A DNA stretch of 64,000 nucleotides from Fasciola hepatica (GCA_948099385.1 CANUEZ040000183.1:1426001-1490000); one strand, 5' to 3'; positions 35,868 to 48,921 are shown, counted from the stretch's first letter. The notes: generated by a model not told the origin, from the letters alone. Made by a program: numbers and translations.

Positions 35868-35990
35868 CCGGCGGTGGTCAAATGGCTATCATTGTGGTAT
35901 CTTGGCAATAATGACCCGGGATCGATTCCCACCGTTGCCCGTCACTTACTTTTTTGACAGCCTTTCATTGGCCGACGTCCCTTCCCTGAT
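35868..35990 (+). mobile_element. tRNA-headed SINE-like element
   Basis: A-box TGGTCAAATGG (35875-35885) and B-box GGATCGATTCC (35919-35929) both fit Pol III consensus with tRNA spacing. Downstream GTCACTTAC.. parallels the block after the B-box in other SINE-like copies. It is the best-preserved promoter pair in the window. Confidence 0.6.
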
Positions 35991-38900
35991 TTAATATACT
36001 TTGTTGTATAATAAATGAAAAGGAAGTAAACAGTGAATTACTTCATTTAATTTCGAGCGAATATCTCTTATTCGTTCGTGAATCAGTAATCTAGGGCTTT
36101 TTAAATACTCCATTAGCAAACATGTGTCAATATAAACTGTCCTATCTGTTATTGAAACTGCGCAAAAGCAACGATGAAAACGTCTGCACACAAAGCCAAA
36201 GAACCTTATTCTGAGAGAGAATAATTGCAATCAGTACAGATACGTAATATTCGTGATGGACCAAGGTCAACGAATATAGGAATTAGAAAACAACAGCTGA
36301 GAAACAAGGTCAGTGTGCGTGTAATATTTGGGTAGGTGATCATCATGATAAAATACAAGCACAACTTACAGACAAGACGTACTCGTTCGAATCTTACTCG
36401 AGTTTGGAATTTGCATGCTATTGTGATACGATTTCTTTTTATCGAACATAATGGAAATTAACTGTGATTTTTCCATAAGTGGATAGACACTTATTGATCT
36501 TACTTCGTTATTTTTTTCAAAAAGTTTGTTTGTTAGTCTTTGCATATGGCAGCAGTTTATCTAGCCATTCAATTTTGTTTTCCCACTAAAGTATCTTATT
36601 CTTGTTTTGAGAAAATTCCCTCTTGTAATCACTTTTGTATGTGAGGTCTACCACGTCTGCATAACATCTCACGCAAACAGGAAATTACAGGGTCACTAAC
36701 GAATTCGTTATGACTTTTATAGTTAGGTCCATTTTGCAGTTGCTACTATATTTGTTGTGATAATGATGAGCGTGAAAAAGTGACCCAAATTTGATTTCTC
36801 AGTTCACGGACTACCATCATGAGATACATCATGTTTTAATACGGCTTTATATAAACGCGATCCCACTAATAGACTAGAGCGATGATCATAAACAGCTATG
36901 GGTGCTCGCACGCTCACGTGTATTAGTATAAAGGTTCGTCGATCTTACTGAAAAAATTCTTTGGGAAGCATTTGAAAACATTTCCAAGCTAAACCAAATA
37001 AATCTCACGAAATCAGTATTTGCACCACTGCCTCAGATCTGGGATGAAAGGAAGCAAAAAATGTGAGCATTGTCTGTTTGTGTATTCTGACAGCAAGTTT
37101 GGACCTTCGTATCTTCGTAGGTAGTCCACAACGTACCATCAAGCTCAATGGGATGCCTGTCTGTCCATAAAACAAAGAGTCACGCGAAGACAAAGATATT
37201 CATTCTCACGTTACGCGTAAAAAGTGGTTAGCATCGGCAGCTGATGTGGAAAACAGTTGTAAATGTGTTCAGCTGCTTGACCTGCAAGAACTGCTTCGTA
37301 AAGCGATGGACGAGTCTACAGTGCCGTTTCTCTTCTCGGCATCGGTAACAGCGTTCAATAATATAGTCAAGTCGGAATGGGGTAGGGCCTAGGCTAGCAA
37401 TCATATATGGTCTAAATTTACGGACAGAGCTACATCAACTATCCGGCCACGAGATCATGGGATGTGCAAAATATGACTGCCGTGAACTCGCTTGCATTCA
37501 TTGTGCTAAAGCTTATAAAATAAATAGAATGGTGACAAGTGAGCCGGGTAGCCTACCCTGTAGGGTAATAATATCTGTCTCCTGCATTTTTAGTTTCTTA
37601 ATTATTGGTTAGTGACATGGGAATATCCGTTGTGGGATCAACCATTTCCAGAAATACAGATTCAAGATAAACAATTGCCAGAGAATATTGGGAGGGATTG
37701 TACAGTTCAGTGTTTTTTACAATCCATTCAGATGCTAAGAATACAGGTGCACACCAATCTCTAGCGTAGATGTATGGACAGTCTTATGACGTATGAGTTC
37801 ATTCAACAGTTAGGAGCCAGCCTGACTAGCCTTTTGGTTAGGTTTTCTACTCGCAGTCGTTCAACTCAAGTTTGGGTCCACTTTGGGGTTCAGCGGATGT
37901 ACAACATCGGTGATTCCTTTCACGGATGAACTAAATGTATACCATCACCGTAGTTTCTAGTGGTGAGATGAACGCTTACTCTAGATAACGAATAACTCAC
38001 AACCATGAACTGAAACCGTTCAGGCTTGTGAAAACCGACCTTCGAATAGTCATTTATGCGTGGTTTTGTCTCGGTTAGGGAGGAATATTTTTACTCGAGA
38101 AAACGAACAGGATCTGTTACCAACAGTTTAGTAGAAGGAAGCTAGTCGAAGCAAAATGAGTTAGTCATAAACGATTGGCAAGAATAGGCAACAGGCATTT
38201 ATTTTGAATCCCCAGAGCTTTGCAAAGTACAAACAAAACACTGGCTCCTTTTCGTTCGGTATCTGAAGAAGGTCAGATTCGACAAAACAGTCATGCAAAA
38301 AGTGCCGACAACTTGGGTTAAAGAGTAAATAACAGCAAACAAATTTGAGGAGACCGATCAAAACAAATGGATTCCTACTAATACTTGAGGGCGGAAACCT
38401 GTCTATAAACAGATAACCCAAGTCAATTCAAAACATCAATTACGTCTGGTAATATCTGTACATGAACCCTAGTACTTGCTAATTCATCATACACACAGAG
38501 CCATTATTCAGATTTATTCGATTACTCGAATGTGAGAACTCCGTATCAAGACCAAATAAGTTGTGACGGGCTTCCAGTTCACTGAACCAAGATATCAGTT
38601 TACTTATCAAGGTCCAGTTTCAATGCATTTTACGTGACAGATTCAAATGCGATAGTGGGCAGATTCGGCCGCCGCCTCTAGAAAGAATCATAGTAAAAGA
38701 AGAAATAGAACCGCGGTAATGACATCGGGATTCGAGAACTGCCAAAATTTCCCAGGTTTGGCGGATTTTTATTTAGTTTAACTCACATAAACAACGATGA
38801 ATCGCAGCACATATGATAGGTCAACCTTGACTGCCATCTTACAACAAGTAACCACTCATTCCAGGAATTCACGTCTCTGAACGACGATACATGATGCGAA

Positions 38901-40441
38901 AACAACGCGAAACTCGTTGATTTTATACACCAGTAACCTTCAAAATTATTCGATTGTAAAGGCAATCAACAGCAAAAGAGATTGTTTCGGAAATTCAAAC
39001 ATATGAACCGATTTGCTAAACATAAGGTTTAACCACTTCTCGGTGATGAAAACCACTTTTGGGGAATTTTACACCCACCATTTTTATTACTTTATGTTTG
39101 TTTACCAGTGTGCAACACTTTTCGACATCTAAATTTCTCGCCCCTTTACCATTATCGTCAGTTTCGCCAAGATTTCGCTGTTTTATAGGTAACATTATAA
39201 TATTTTTCAAACAATAGTAACCATTGCTTTCGGTTGTTACTATCATTTTACATATATATGCAACCTGGATAAGACTTTATGAAAATATAATCCTCCAAGA
39301 AACCCTCGTTTTACCTTAAATAAGCATTTCCCAACTTAGCGAGTCGGAAAACATCTCAGATTTCAAATATGGATGGAGCAATCTAATTCCTAGATTGAAT
39401 TATACGGAAGTGTACCATCAACCAGCTCGGATGTTTTCACTCCAATTCAACGTGAAAACCGTCGGTATGAATCGGTATACAAGCACCCTTTCTCCAAGAC
39501 TATCGATATTGGTTGGCAACTTGCATCGCCTCAGCTTATCAAAGATGAGAGAAAAGAATGAATGAGGCAGAAAGTTTAGAAAGTTTCTCAGTCGCACATG
39601 GCATTCAGGCTGAGTACTTACACTATCAGAGATGACAACAGTTTCCCGCCTTTATTTGGAAATACTGAGGCCAATGAAGATTGCCGATAAGTTAGGCCCA
39701 TATAGAACATACCTTAATCGTCTGACTTGTAACTAAGCCTTGTCTGATCATCATATTTTCACCAGGTGAAAGTTGTTACTTGACTATTCCCAGGTTGTTC
39801 ATCCCAAATCTCCCACTGTTCGGCCATATCCTATCGAAATTGATCAAAGTAGGGACCAGAACCATTGGCTCGCGTATCTTCGGATCATAAACTAATACCT
39901 CTTCCCTGTAAACATGAAAATTGCAGAAAATTTCGAGGCCAATTATATAAAATGGACACACTACTGACGTTGATCGAATTCTGCATGAGGTATAATCCCA
40001 TTTCAAAATATATTTAGAGAATAAAAATTGATCTGACTACTAAATGACCTCCATTATTTTCCTAAACAATACAGATGCATTTGCCTTAGACAGGAACAAA
40101 CTGCGCATGAGTGACTTTACAACAGTCATGAGACTGAAGTAATCATACCGATATGGATTGCAATAGAGAAAGCGAAAATGGTAAACCATTCTGCGATATT
40201 TTTGGAACCCGAAAGGAGAATGACAACGAAGAGTTTCTTAATAAAACAGTTTCGTTGGATAGAGTTTTCCTTTAGGATATCCTCTAGAACTCACTTTTTC
40301 TCTTCCCTATGGCTTAGACATTTTCGACTGTTAAAGTTAGCTTTCCGCTTGAATGCTGATCGGTTGTGCCGTAGACGGTGTTGGAATGGTTTGCATTCGC
40401 CTCTTATTTTGAGTTGCATATTTCCTTTTTTCACTCTAAAG
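35991..40441. other. No confident features apart from one minus-strand exon candidate
   Basis: AT-rich, with many short ORFs. The only stretch I would single out is 38787-38937 on the minus strand, listed separately. Confidence 0.4.
38787..38937 (-). CDS. Candidate minus-strand exon
   Basis: A GTGAGT donor and a T-rich but short acceptor enclose 151 bases. Frame 2+147+2 reads YWCIKSTSFALFSHHVSSFR, then DVNSWNEWLLVVRWQSRLTY and HMCCDSSLF. It is rich in Trp and Cys, and the product is unknown. It could belong to the minus-strand gene's far 5' part or be chance. Confidence 0.27.
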
Positions 40442-40546
40442 AGAATTAAGACCCTTGCGTTGGAAAGTCACAGGGGAAAATTGCTCGATGGAAAGAGAAA
40501 ACAATTATTATTTGATGAACCGAGTGGGCTGGCTGAAAACAATTAA
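40442..40546 (+). CDS. Candidate plus-strand exon ending in a stop
   Basis: After a very strong polypyrimidine acceptor (tttccttttttcactctaaag) a 35-codon frame runs RIKTLALESHRGKLLDGKRK then QLLFDEPSGLAENN and stop. Soluble, basic then acidic. It could be a terminal exon. Family unknown. Confidence 0.33.
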   Translation, partial: RIKTLALESHRGKLLDGKRKQLLFDEPSGLAENN

Positions 40547-40948
40547 TTCAGAGATCATTTTTGTCAGCCCCGGTCAGCTGATACGGCTAATTTGATTGGC
40601 CAAAATATTGTCAAGTGTCTTATTGCAAAGTTCGCCCCTAGACGGTGGGCAACGAAGATTGGTTTTCACAAATACAATAATACTTTCAAGCGGAGACAAC
40701 GCAATGCCTGCTAATATTTGTCGAATAATTCACTCATCGTCCATAGTTTGGTAATGTACTTACATTGGCAGATCGAACCTAGGCAGAATGTTTCCATTGG
40801 TTGGCCAACGGAACGAGGTTATAAGAGAATACTAAAACAGTTTGAACGGTTGTTGTAGGTGTCATCCTAGTTGCTCCAAATAAGTGAGAAAGCAACGGCA
40901 TGTGCTGATGAGAAGTTCATGGGAAGAGGATGTTTATTTTTTCTTCAG

Positions 40949-41081
40949 AAATCTATCAGGGATTCTCAATACTGTTCTTACCACAACAGGACAGTGTGAT
41001 TCTTATTTGAATGGCCTAACAGAAGAAACATCTTTGGAACTATTATTTACGGATGTCCCGGTACCATTTTATAATATGTAA
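40949..41081 (+). CDS. Candidate plus-strand exon
   Basis: Acceptor ..tttattttttcttcag is excellent. The 1+132-base frame reads NLSGILNTVLTTTGQCDSYL, then NGLTEETSLELLFTDVPVPF and YNM before a stop. A weak donor (AATAT|GTAACC) just before the stop would leave it open. One cysteine and one sequon (NLS) fit an extracellular segment. Unidentified. Confidence 0.35.
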
Positions 41082-41130
41082 CCATATACGAGCAAACCTT
41101 TCGTGTCCACTAACTCGTTGGAATTTCTAG

Positions 41131-41343
41131 GAAGAATTCGGTGTTGTGGGCGCGGAAACCGATCGTCTTTCTCGGACGGAAGAACAACTAAATACTCATC
41201 AAATTGATCTAAAATGTAAATCGGTGTTTACCTCTACAGGGTTTAAATTCTTGCGAGGTTTTCATCCACGCTTAAGTTCGGAGTGTGCTTTGCCAACTAA
41301 ACCGCCGGGTTATGCCAAACGGCTTCGGACATTTCCCAAGTAG
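41131..41343 (+). CDS. Candidate plus-strand exon
   Basis: Acceptor ..ttggaatttctag, then an open frame EEFGVVGAETDRLSRTEEQL, NTHQIDLK, and on to a stop at 41341-41343. A donor at 41216 (AAAAT|GTAAAT) would end the exon after 85 bases in phase 1, before the residues CKSVFTSTGF. Composition is protein-like. Product unknown. Confidence 0.33.
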   Translation, partial: EEFGVVGAETDRLSRTEEQLNTHQIDLKCKSVFTSTGFKFLRGFHPRLSSECALPTKPPGYAKRLRTFPK

Positions 41344-42358
41344 GTTGTCCTTTGTACACACCTGGATTACATAAGCACACGAAAATCACCACAACAAACG
41401 CTTCACTTGAATGCTTATAGTTAGATGACCTTCGGGCCTAGCAAGTGCCGACTAGCGGAATATGCTGTTTTGATTGCAAAAAACGATTTGCGAGAACGGC
41501 AAATCATGAAATAATCCACACGCTTAATTACAGAAAGCGAAATTCGGGAGCCCTACGACGTGGAACAGATTTTTAGCTTGTAGAGCGCACACAGTATTTC
41601 GGCGTGGACTGTGTCCATGAGCGTGGACGTATTCCGCCGGGATCAACCACTTTTCACAAGAGCATTAGGTTGAGAATGGTTAAGCTTGCAATAAACTGTA
41701 TTCCACAACCAGCTATGGAAAGGTAACATGAACAAATCCCGTATACTGAGATCATCAGAAAAGTTTGTAAATATTCAACCGTAAACCCCGACTGCAGATA
41801 ATGTTTCAGGTCACTGATCAGGTAGACCCCATATCCGGTAATCGTATTACTTCGCAGTTGATTAGTTCCTCAAACAATTTTCGCATACACTAATCTCCAT
41901 ACAGTTCCCGAGGGATGGAAACTGTAAACCTCTGTAAATCATGTTCGTGATGCACAGTATCACTTTTGATTGCTAAAAAATAGAACCAAACACTATTTGC
42001 ATTACTATACCATTTTTGCTAGCCACTATAAATTCCTTCAACAGGATTCATTGAGTTAGAGATCAGCCATTTATTTCATAAAACAGCTACGTTTGGTGAA
42101 TTACTGAACCACGGGGAGTCAGTATTGTGGATTGAAAGCTCTAATAAGTAAGTTAGTTTGCCTTGAAAGATTGCGGTATTTAACGTTTTGGGACTGGAAC
42201 TCTGGTAGGTGTAAAGCCTCCAAACTAAAGAAAAGAGGCCACGTATGATCACTGAACTAACTGTGAAGCTTTCTGCATTTTGTACAAAGTGATGTCTAAT
42301 ACCTATCCATTGACCACCTAAAAGCAAACAGTGCCTTTCCTGGTAATACTGTGGAAAG

Positions 42359-42442
42359 GTTAGTACTGACAAGCTTTTCACTAACGGAAGTGTTGCACCT
42401 TTAATTTGCCAAAGATTGCCACCGGCTGATTACCAACCAAAG
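42359..42442 (+). CDS. Candidate plus-strand exon, 28 codons
   Basis: The donor is perfect (CCAAAG|GTGAGT) and the acceptor (actgtggaaag) fair. The 84 bases (phase 0 to 0) read VSTDKLFTNGSVAPLICQRL then PPADYQPK. An upstream TAA in this frame forces a splice start. It is phase-compatible with the next candidate exon when that one starts at 42741. Product unknown. Confidence 0.42.
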
Positions 42443-42614
42443 GTGAGTATATGAAACCAAATAACATGATTGATGACCGACATAATTTCTAACCAAGCAG
42501 CACAACTCTGTTATCATTTTCTTTATCCTGTCGTATGTGTCGAACGCTTAGTGCTTGTTGGACTGTTACCATTCAGAGCTAGTCACCATCAACTGTACAC
42601 TTAACCTCGAGAGC

Positions 42615-42705
42615 CGGCCCAGGTAGTCTGGAGTTAACACGTGTAACCGACAGACATGCACTTGGGATGGATTCAAGCCCCACTGCTGGTGATTACCGAG
42701 TGCCG
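42615..42705 (+). mobile_element. tRNA-like SINE head
   Basis: B-box GATTCAAGCCC at 42670-42680 and an A-box-like TAGTCTGGAGT upstream at tRNA spacing. It sits between two candidate exons, i.e. in a presumed intron. Confidence 0.45.
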
Positions 42706-42740
42706 TGTAATGCGGCCATGGTTTCCGCTGATTGATTGAG

Positions 42741-42986
42741 TGTTATTACAGCACGATACTCATCTCACGAGCAACTGAAAAGCCCTTCTATGAAACCTGC
42801 AAACGGGAGATCGTTCCTAGGTTACCTTTGGGCATCGGAGATTCAATAAAGTGTGAACTGCCGTGGAACACTGTGGAACTAAATGATGAAACACAGAGCA
42901 TAGACTTGCATTGGCAAAAATATAAAACTGCAAAAAATGGGACAAAATTGGACGGTGAAGTGAATGTGCAGTGTTTGAATTTTTAG
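42741..42986 (+). CDS. Candidate plus-strand exon with Ig-like look
   Basis: Two acceptors are possible: after GATTGAG at 42740 (phase 0, matching the previous exon) or after the stronger TTATTACAG at 42751 (needs two preceding bases). The frame runs to a stop at 42984-42986 and includes FYETCKREIVPRLPLGIGDS, IKCELPWNTVELNDETQSID and LHWQKYKTAKNGTKLDGEVN. The D-S-I-K-C..L-H-W-Q-K pattern is reminiscent of strands B and C of an immunoglobulin-like fold, but the Cys-Trp spacing is long. The identification is tentative; the coding nature is more likely than not. Confidence 0.42.
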   Translation, partial: CYYSTILISRATEKPFYETCKREIVPRLPLGIGDSIKCELPWNTVELNDETQSIDLHWQKYKTAKNGTKLDGEVNVQCLNF

Positions 42987-45029
42987 CAAACAGCATCGAA
43001 AAATAAGTCTTCCCGGTCTCTATCCAACTAATATTATTTAGTCGAAAGCCAAACATATTTATCACAAACGGATTCGAGTTCATTCCTGAGCACCGTAGAA
43101 ATTTCCTGACATGGTTTTTAAATGTGACTATTTGGTATACGTCAGCTCTGCACAGCTGTTATTGTGAATGAAACATCGGACTCTTCTCTCACTGTTTCGC
43201 TACCTTTTTACCTTCGGATCCGGCGTAGAATGACGTATTTTGTTCAAACGCAACTTACTAACGGGTAAATGACATTGGTTAGTAAGTTCTAGGTGTGAAC
43301 AAGCGTTCAGAGGGGAGTGCTTATTTCCTGGATAAAAATTCCAACTGAATAGATTTTGCAGACAAAATTAGTCAGTAATCGCGTAGAACTGTTCCTAATG
43401 AGATACTTCACGCGTTGTAAAACATGGATTTTTAGTTTTAGTGAACTGTAAGATCTTTAAATGGAATATTCACATGACCAGCTGATAGAAGGCGAAGTGC
43501 TTTACAAGCTGAAATGCACAACACAACGTGTTACGCCTACTTTCCAATAAACGTTCTGACAGTGATTCACCACAATTTCCATACCTTAATTGCCGGTGAT
43601 AGCTTTATTATAAGGCCATTCTTTGAAATCTGTCGTACTCTATGATTTTTTTCCGATCAAAGAAAATTATGTACTTTAAAGACGGGGTTTCGTGAATCAC
43701 GGAGTTCCGCAAAATCCAGCGTCCTTATCTGATTTGTTATTTACCTTGATAAGGGACAATTCAACTTTTTCCATCGATGCATAGACACATCGTCATCATA
43801 TTCCAAAGGTGAACTGGAAGGGTCTTCCGATTTTTGAATTTCTCTTATCACCAGTTCTTATTCGGAGAAGAGATGTACTAAGATGATATATGATCTAGTA
43901 TCAGTGAAGATGTGATATTCATTAAGGTTTATTTTCGCGTTCATTTTAGAAAACGGCCTAAGGTAACCATTTGTAAATATAATATAACCCTTTAACTGCA
44001 ACACATAGGAATGGCTGATCAGCTATTCGCGATCAGAATAACAATGAATCCGGCGGACAAGTTCTGATAAAAACGACAGACCTACGGCATAATCACTCGT
44101 TGTATTGAAATTCGCAGAATAATTTTGGTAGAAACTGCTGGCGTTGTCCTTTGAAAGTTTTATTGCTTTCGATAGTTTCAAAGCTGTCCTTCTTTCAACT
44201 ACCTTTAGCCCACCCACTAATGCTTTTCCTTGATTCCTCAAAATACAATTCCCAATCGTGCTTCAGTTGTGACGGCTAGAAAAAATAATAAAGCATAACA
44301 CGATATCTAACTAACTACCAGTTCAGGTGATTTAAGTTCATCCAGCACTTCTCAATTGTTTCATAAACATTCAGTGGTTTGTGCAACCCAAAATTCTAGC
44401 CGCGAGTAATCGGTCAAGTTATCGAATCATGTCGTTGTTCCAGCCGGCGTACAGCCGTTTCCGAAATAAAGTAACAGTAGAATACTTCTTTTTTATCAAC
44501 CGAGTCAACTCATTCACGATATAGAAGCAAGAAAGCGACAGTGAAGAGAAGAAAAGTGAACTCCGTATACACTCAGAAACAACTGATCATCAGCTACGTG
44601 GGTAGGCATTCTGTAATAACGGGTTAACTCGAGTGAGGGACAAAAAACATGCACGTCCGATGAAATTCGAAAATTGCAGGCCGATTTGAACCAGTATAGA
44701 TAAACACAGCAGAAATGGATGTGCATTTACGCGGCCAGAAGTAGTACAAAGATGAAGAATTCCTAAAGTCATCAGAGTGTTGAAAAAATGCATACACTGA
44801 CTGGGTCCCTTACGTAGCAGTCGAGCATCGTTCTATCGTGAATTTCTCACTGGATATCTTCCTACTGAAACACTTCTGTATTCGCGTTCCCAAACCAGTT
44901 GTACCTTTTGGCATACACCATTCGCTTATCCTTTACATCTTTTCCTGTGCCTCTTATGAATAGTTCAATGAAATAAACTGGAAGGTATTAGAAAAAAATA
45001 AGACGAGAATAGGTTCAGAAGCAGCCGAA
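42987..45029. other. No confident features
   Basis: Short ORFs on both strands without motif. One small hairpin (43252-43288) is listed. Confidence 0.4.
43252..43288. repeat. 11-base perfect inverted repeat
   Basis: AACTTACTAAC at 43252-43262 and its exact reverse complement at 43278-43288, 15-base spacer. Small, possibly chance. Confidence 0.8.
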
Positions 45030-45150
45030 CACTGGTGTTGGTCAAACCGCTTCGAATTCTGCTTCTGCCGCCTGGTCACTTCCTCTGATTGGTAGTCTCT
45101 ACTGGGTCGGAAACCCCTTCTTAAAATACTGCACCATAAATGCATGAAAA
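45030..45150 (+). mobile_element. SINE-like repeat, family shared with 22.1 and 48.8 kb
   Basis: GTTGGTCAAACCGCTTCGAATTC carries a fused A/B-box-like head. It is followed by CTGCTTCTGCCGCC, GGTCACTTCCTCTGATTGG and CCCCTTCTTAAAATACTGCA, all of which realign with the copy at 48821-48905. Confidence 0.65.
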
Positions 45151-48100
45151 ATTGAAGTGAATAGAAAGACAAACATAAAGGATGGGCTAGTCAATTGCGA
45201 ACTAGTTTGAAAACTTTTTCGCTCAAATTCTATATTTGTCAAGATACGATCTCGAAGAATAACCCACAAAATCTAACAATGAACCTTGATCTCTCACGAG
45301 AAATATACCAGAAGGCAGGAAATCATCAGCTGGAGCTGGGCAGTTGTTACTTAGTAAATGCGAAAAAACAGGCCACCTTAAAAATAAAATAAGTAATACT
45401 GAAGATCTGTGGAATAAAACCTGATTCCCTGTTACTGCGAGTTGTTATCACAAGTTGATTGCCATATCAGTTTAAGTGAGATAGAATATGATTCTGCTAA
45501 TAAAGTGAGAGGGGCATGGTTGGGCTATGGAACCAAGTTGTTCGGTGAAAATCGGTAGATACTGTACGAGAAACGAAGTATGTTAAACGGTTACAACTAA
45601 AAATGTCTTCCTGTTTACTGAGAGCTTAGTTTTTGATGTCAACTTGTTGCCCATATCTCTTTAGTGCTGAGCTTCCTTGGTAAATTTGATTACACTTTCA
45701 TTGCATTTGTTCGGCAGACTGTGATGTTTGCATTTTCTGGTCTAAGTATGAGACATGCTAATGCAGAACTCGAAATAGTGACCAGTAATTCACTGCAGCT
45801 CCAGCATTATCACACGACATTGGAAGGTGTAGTGTGGATCAGACCGTAGCACACAGAGGACCGCATGTCCAGAGTTTGGGCAGTGCAGCGGTGAGTGTGA
45901 TAATGGCGACGATGAAGACTTCGCGTGCCAGTTTGTATGCTTCGGAGGAAATCAGCTGTAACAAAAACAAAACCTACTAACTCATCACTCAGAGCTGATA
46001 AGGTAAAGACAAAAAAACGAGTCTTCACTGACGTACGTAGGAAAGACAAAGGCAGACTTATGAGTCCGGCGAAAGTAATGAAATGAAAACATTGAGGACG
46101 ACATCAAAACAGAAACGGCTGCGAAAACACCCAACTCAAAATCTGGACTTTCAAATCTTAAAGCAGCGCGGCTTTTTGTGGACAAGCTACTGCCGTAGAC
46201 TAAGCTACAATTCCATTGCCTTAAGTAAGGTTTTATGAGTCTTTATCATGGATGACGTCCTCCAATTTTATCATATACGGTGCTCCTGAAATGCATTTTA
46301 CTGGCCAAAGTAACATCCTAAACATTTTCCACCGACAAGGCTACAGGAGAAGCATTAGAAATATGGCCACATATGATAATAGTTTAGCTATGGTTGACTT
46401 CGACACATTACCTAGGTCTGCCAAGTTGGAAATGCAATAACTCACTTTTCTTGACAGAGGTGTATTTCCCAGTTGACACGTGTACCACCTCGTTGTTGGT
46501 TTCACTTCGACGAATTTGAGTACACAATGGGTAGAATGATGGTCATGTGATGCATTAATGTCCTAGATTTAGTTGTAAACCGAGAGCTTGACATTGTTTC
46601 AGTGAGCACAGTTAACGCATGCAGAGTTGTGAAGACCAAGGATTTACCTAGGCTGTGTTTAGCTACTCGAGGATTTGACCTTCAAACCTACCAATCACTT
46701 CGAGGCTAGACAAACCAGTCAGAGTACGCCCACGGCTTTCGCTTTTTGATTGGGTGATATCGACTTTCAACGTTCTCAAACATGGGGGCAAACGAAGACA
46801 AGCCGATGCGCACCGGACAACAAACGCGATGCGCATAATCAGGGCAAGGGTGGTGGATGCACGTGTTGTTTTATTAGGGGAGGTACGTGAACGCGTCACT
46901 AGGTGAACTGGAATCGTAAACAGCAAAATGATAGTGATTAGAAAAAAAACAACCGTCATTCAGTAACAGGATTGAGAAAATAAAGTTAATAAAATGGATA
47001 TGATACGTAGGTTTTCAGGTACGTAGGTTATTGAAAGACGGACGCGGTCACAATCTGCAAACTTCTTATACAGATCATTTGGTGAGAAATGCATCTAGTC
47101 TTCAAACCGATTAGTCGGTTCGTTTTGCTAAATGTTATTAAGAATAAAACATAATTTCCACCAATCCGAGAGACACACTGTCAATTATAAGAAAGATAAG
47201 ATCGTTTTAAATACATATAGGAACCGCAATGCGCATATCATTCCTTTAACATGCCCATGTGTTGCACCGACGGTAGTAGAATGGCGGGCATTTGCTAAAG
47301 TGGCAATCAAAATTCCCAGACTGAACACAAAACCATTCACTGAAATCGATGAGCTGAAGTTGTCTTGACAACAATCGGTCTTACATACTTTTAGGTATTA
47401 CTGTCTCTTTAAATTATTTCGTGATAATATTTTGGATCGATGACTATCAACATGAATCAACAGAATGATTAGTTAGGAGTGGCCTATAATCCATAGCTTC
47501 TCCCTTCTTAGCCACAAAATGGTTGACTTCGCATTTAGAAAAAGACAGCAATTCAATTGTGTCTTAGATGAAGGAAAATTAACTTGCAATTTTCGCTCTC
47601 AAGAGTCCAAAGCCATGAACCGGAATCTAACTGGTGACATCTCGCTTAACAGCCACATGCTCTACCAGCTGATATATCATGGTCGGGTGCGAATAAAGCA
47701 AGTGAACATAAAGTGATGCTCAAACTATTATTCCAACGCTACACAATTAAACCTGCCTAATGTCGCACCATCAGAAGATTACGGTTTTATAAAATTTCCC
47801 AGGATTTTGGAAACACAATACCGAAACAAAGTTTCCCATAAAGTCTAATCTGGAAAAGTTGCATTCTGAAAAGTACGCAGTCTTTAATATGGTCCCATTA
47901 TCACTCAAACGAACTTCGGAGTATTACCATAGGAATGATTTTCAAAAATATGGCTCCCGGCTTACTACGAATATTGCACCAGATTAATCAAAACAGGATA
48001 TATGTTGCTCTGATCAGTAAATAAAACGAACATGAAAAGATTCGGAGTTTATGCGTTTATTGATCGGCAAGTCAGTTCTTGTACCCGGCGCACCCAATCA

Positions 48101-48779
48101 AATTATTTCCTTTCTGATCGGTTTTCGGAAGGAACTGTTTTTGCTTCACGTGACTCGACGTGTAGCACTCAGAGAATCTGAAATCTCAGGGGAAGAACAA
48201 TAATTTTTTGTGATTTGTTCACGAAGTGTTAATCAAATATGATTTGTGATCAACACAATGAACAGGGCGGTGTTTGTCATGTAGGAACCTGCAGTGATGG
48301 GAGTGGTGAGAGTTCATTTGGGTGGGTGACCTCGTGTTTCATGAGAATAGGTTACGATCCAGATCTGATGACACATGCCTAGAAAAGTCGAGTTACAAGA
48401 CTCTGGAACGGACTCATACCGTTGCGATGAGTCTTGGGTTAGAATGAGAGAATTACATTTCCTAATACGGCCACTGAAAACAGTTGTCCGATGAGCGGTT
48501 ACCAGTTTATCTGGGCACAAAAGCTAGGTGTCAGAAATTCTGTTTATTGTTAACTCTACTTCACCGGATTATTGATAGCTTTGCCAACCCCATAGCCGAC
48601 TGATAATGAAGTTGGAACGTAAAATTCTATTAGGAATGCAATGGTGCATGTCAGTTTACAATTAATCAACTCGATTTGTTGTCAGAACTGCCCAGTTTGT
48701 TTAGGAATCCCGTCAGCTCGTCTCATCCTTGGCAGATTTTGCTATTTTGCATTCATAAAATGACGGGGGGGGGGCCGTT
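45151..48779. other. No confident features except one ORF with a signal-like start
   Basis: See 46663-46959. ORFs at 46252-46440, 47132-47368 and 47519-47716 (plus) have plausible composition but no domain and no clear splice pair. Confidence 0.35.
46663..46959 (-). CDS. 98-codon ORF with hydrophobic N-terminus, unidentified
   Basis: Begins MTVVFFLITIILLFTIPVHL, which looks like a signal peptide or anchor, followed by a basic Ser/Thr/Arg-rich region. No homology recognised. A chance AT-rich hydrophobic start is equally likely. Confidence 0.2.
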   Translation of the reverse strand: MTVVFFLITIILLFTIPVHLVTRSRTSPNKTTRASTTLALIMRIAFVVRCASACLRLPPCLRTLKVDITQSKSESRGRTLTGLSSLEVIGRFEGQILE

Positions 48780-48910
48780 CGAACTGTCACCAAAATGGGT
48801 ATTGAACTCCCTTGTCGCGAGTTCGAATCCTGCTTCTGACGCCAGTCACTTTCGTCAGTTGATTGCTTCGAACAAACCGTGATCCTCTTCTTGAAATACG
48901 TATGGAAATA
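48780..48910 (+). mobile_element. SINE-like repeat, family shared with 22.1 and 45.0 kb
   Basis: B-box AGTTCGAATCC at 48820-48830, then CTGCTTCTGACGCCAGTCAC.., and CTCTTCTTGAAATACGTATG with TTGCATAA at the end, matching the 45-kb copy block by block. A run of ten G (48765-48774) lies just upstream. Confidence 0.65.
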
Positions 48911-48921
48911 TTGCATAAGAA

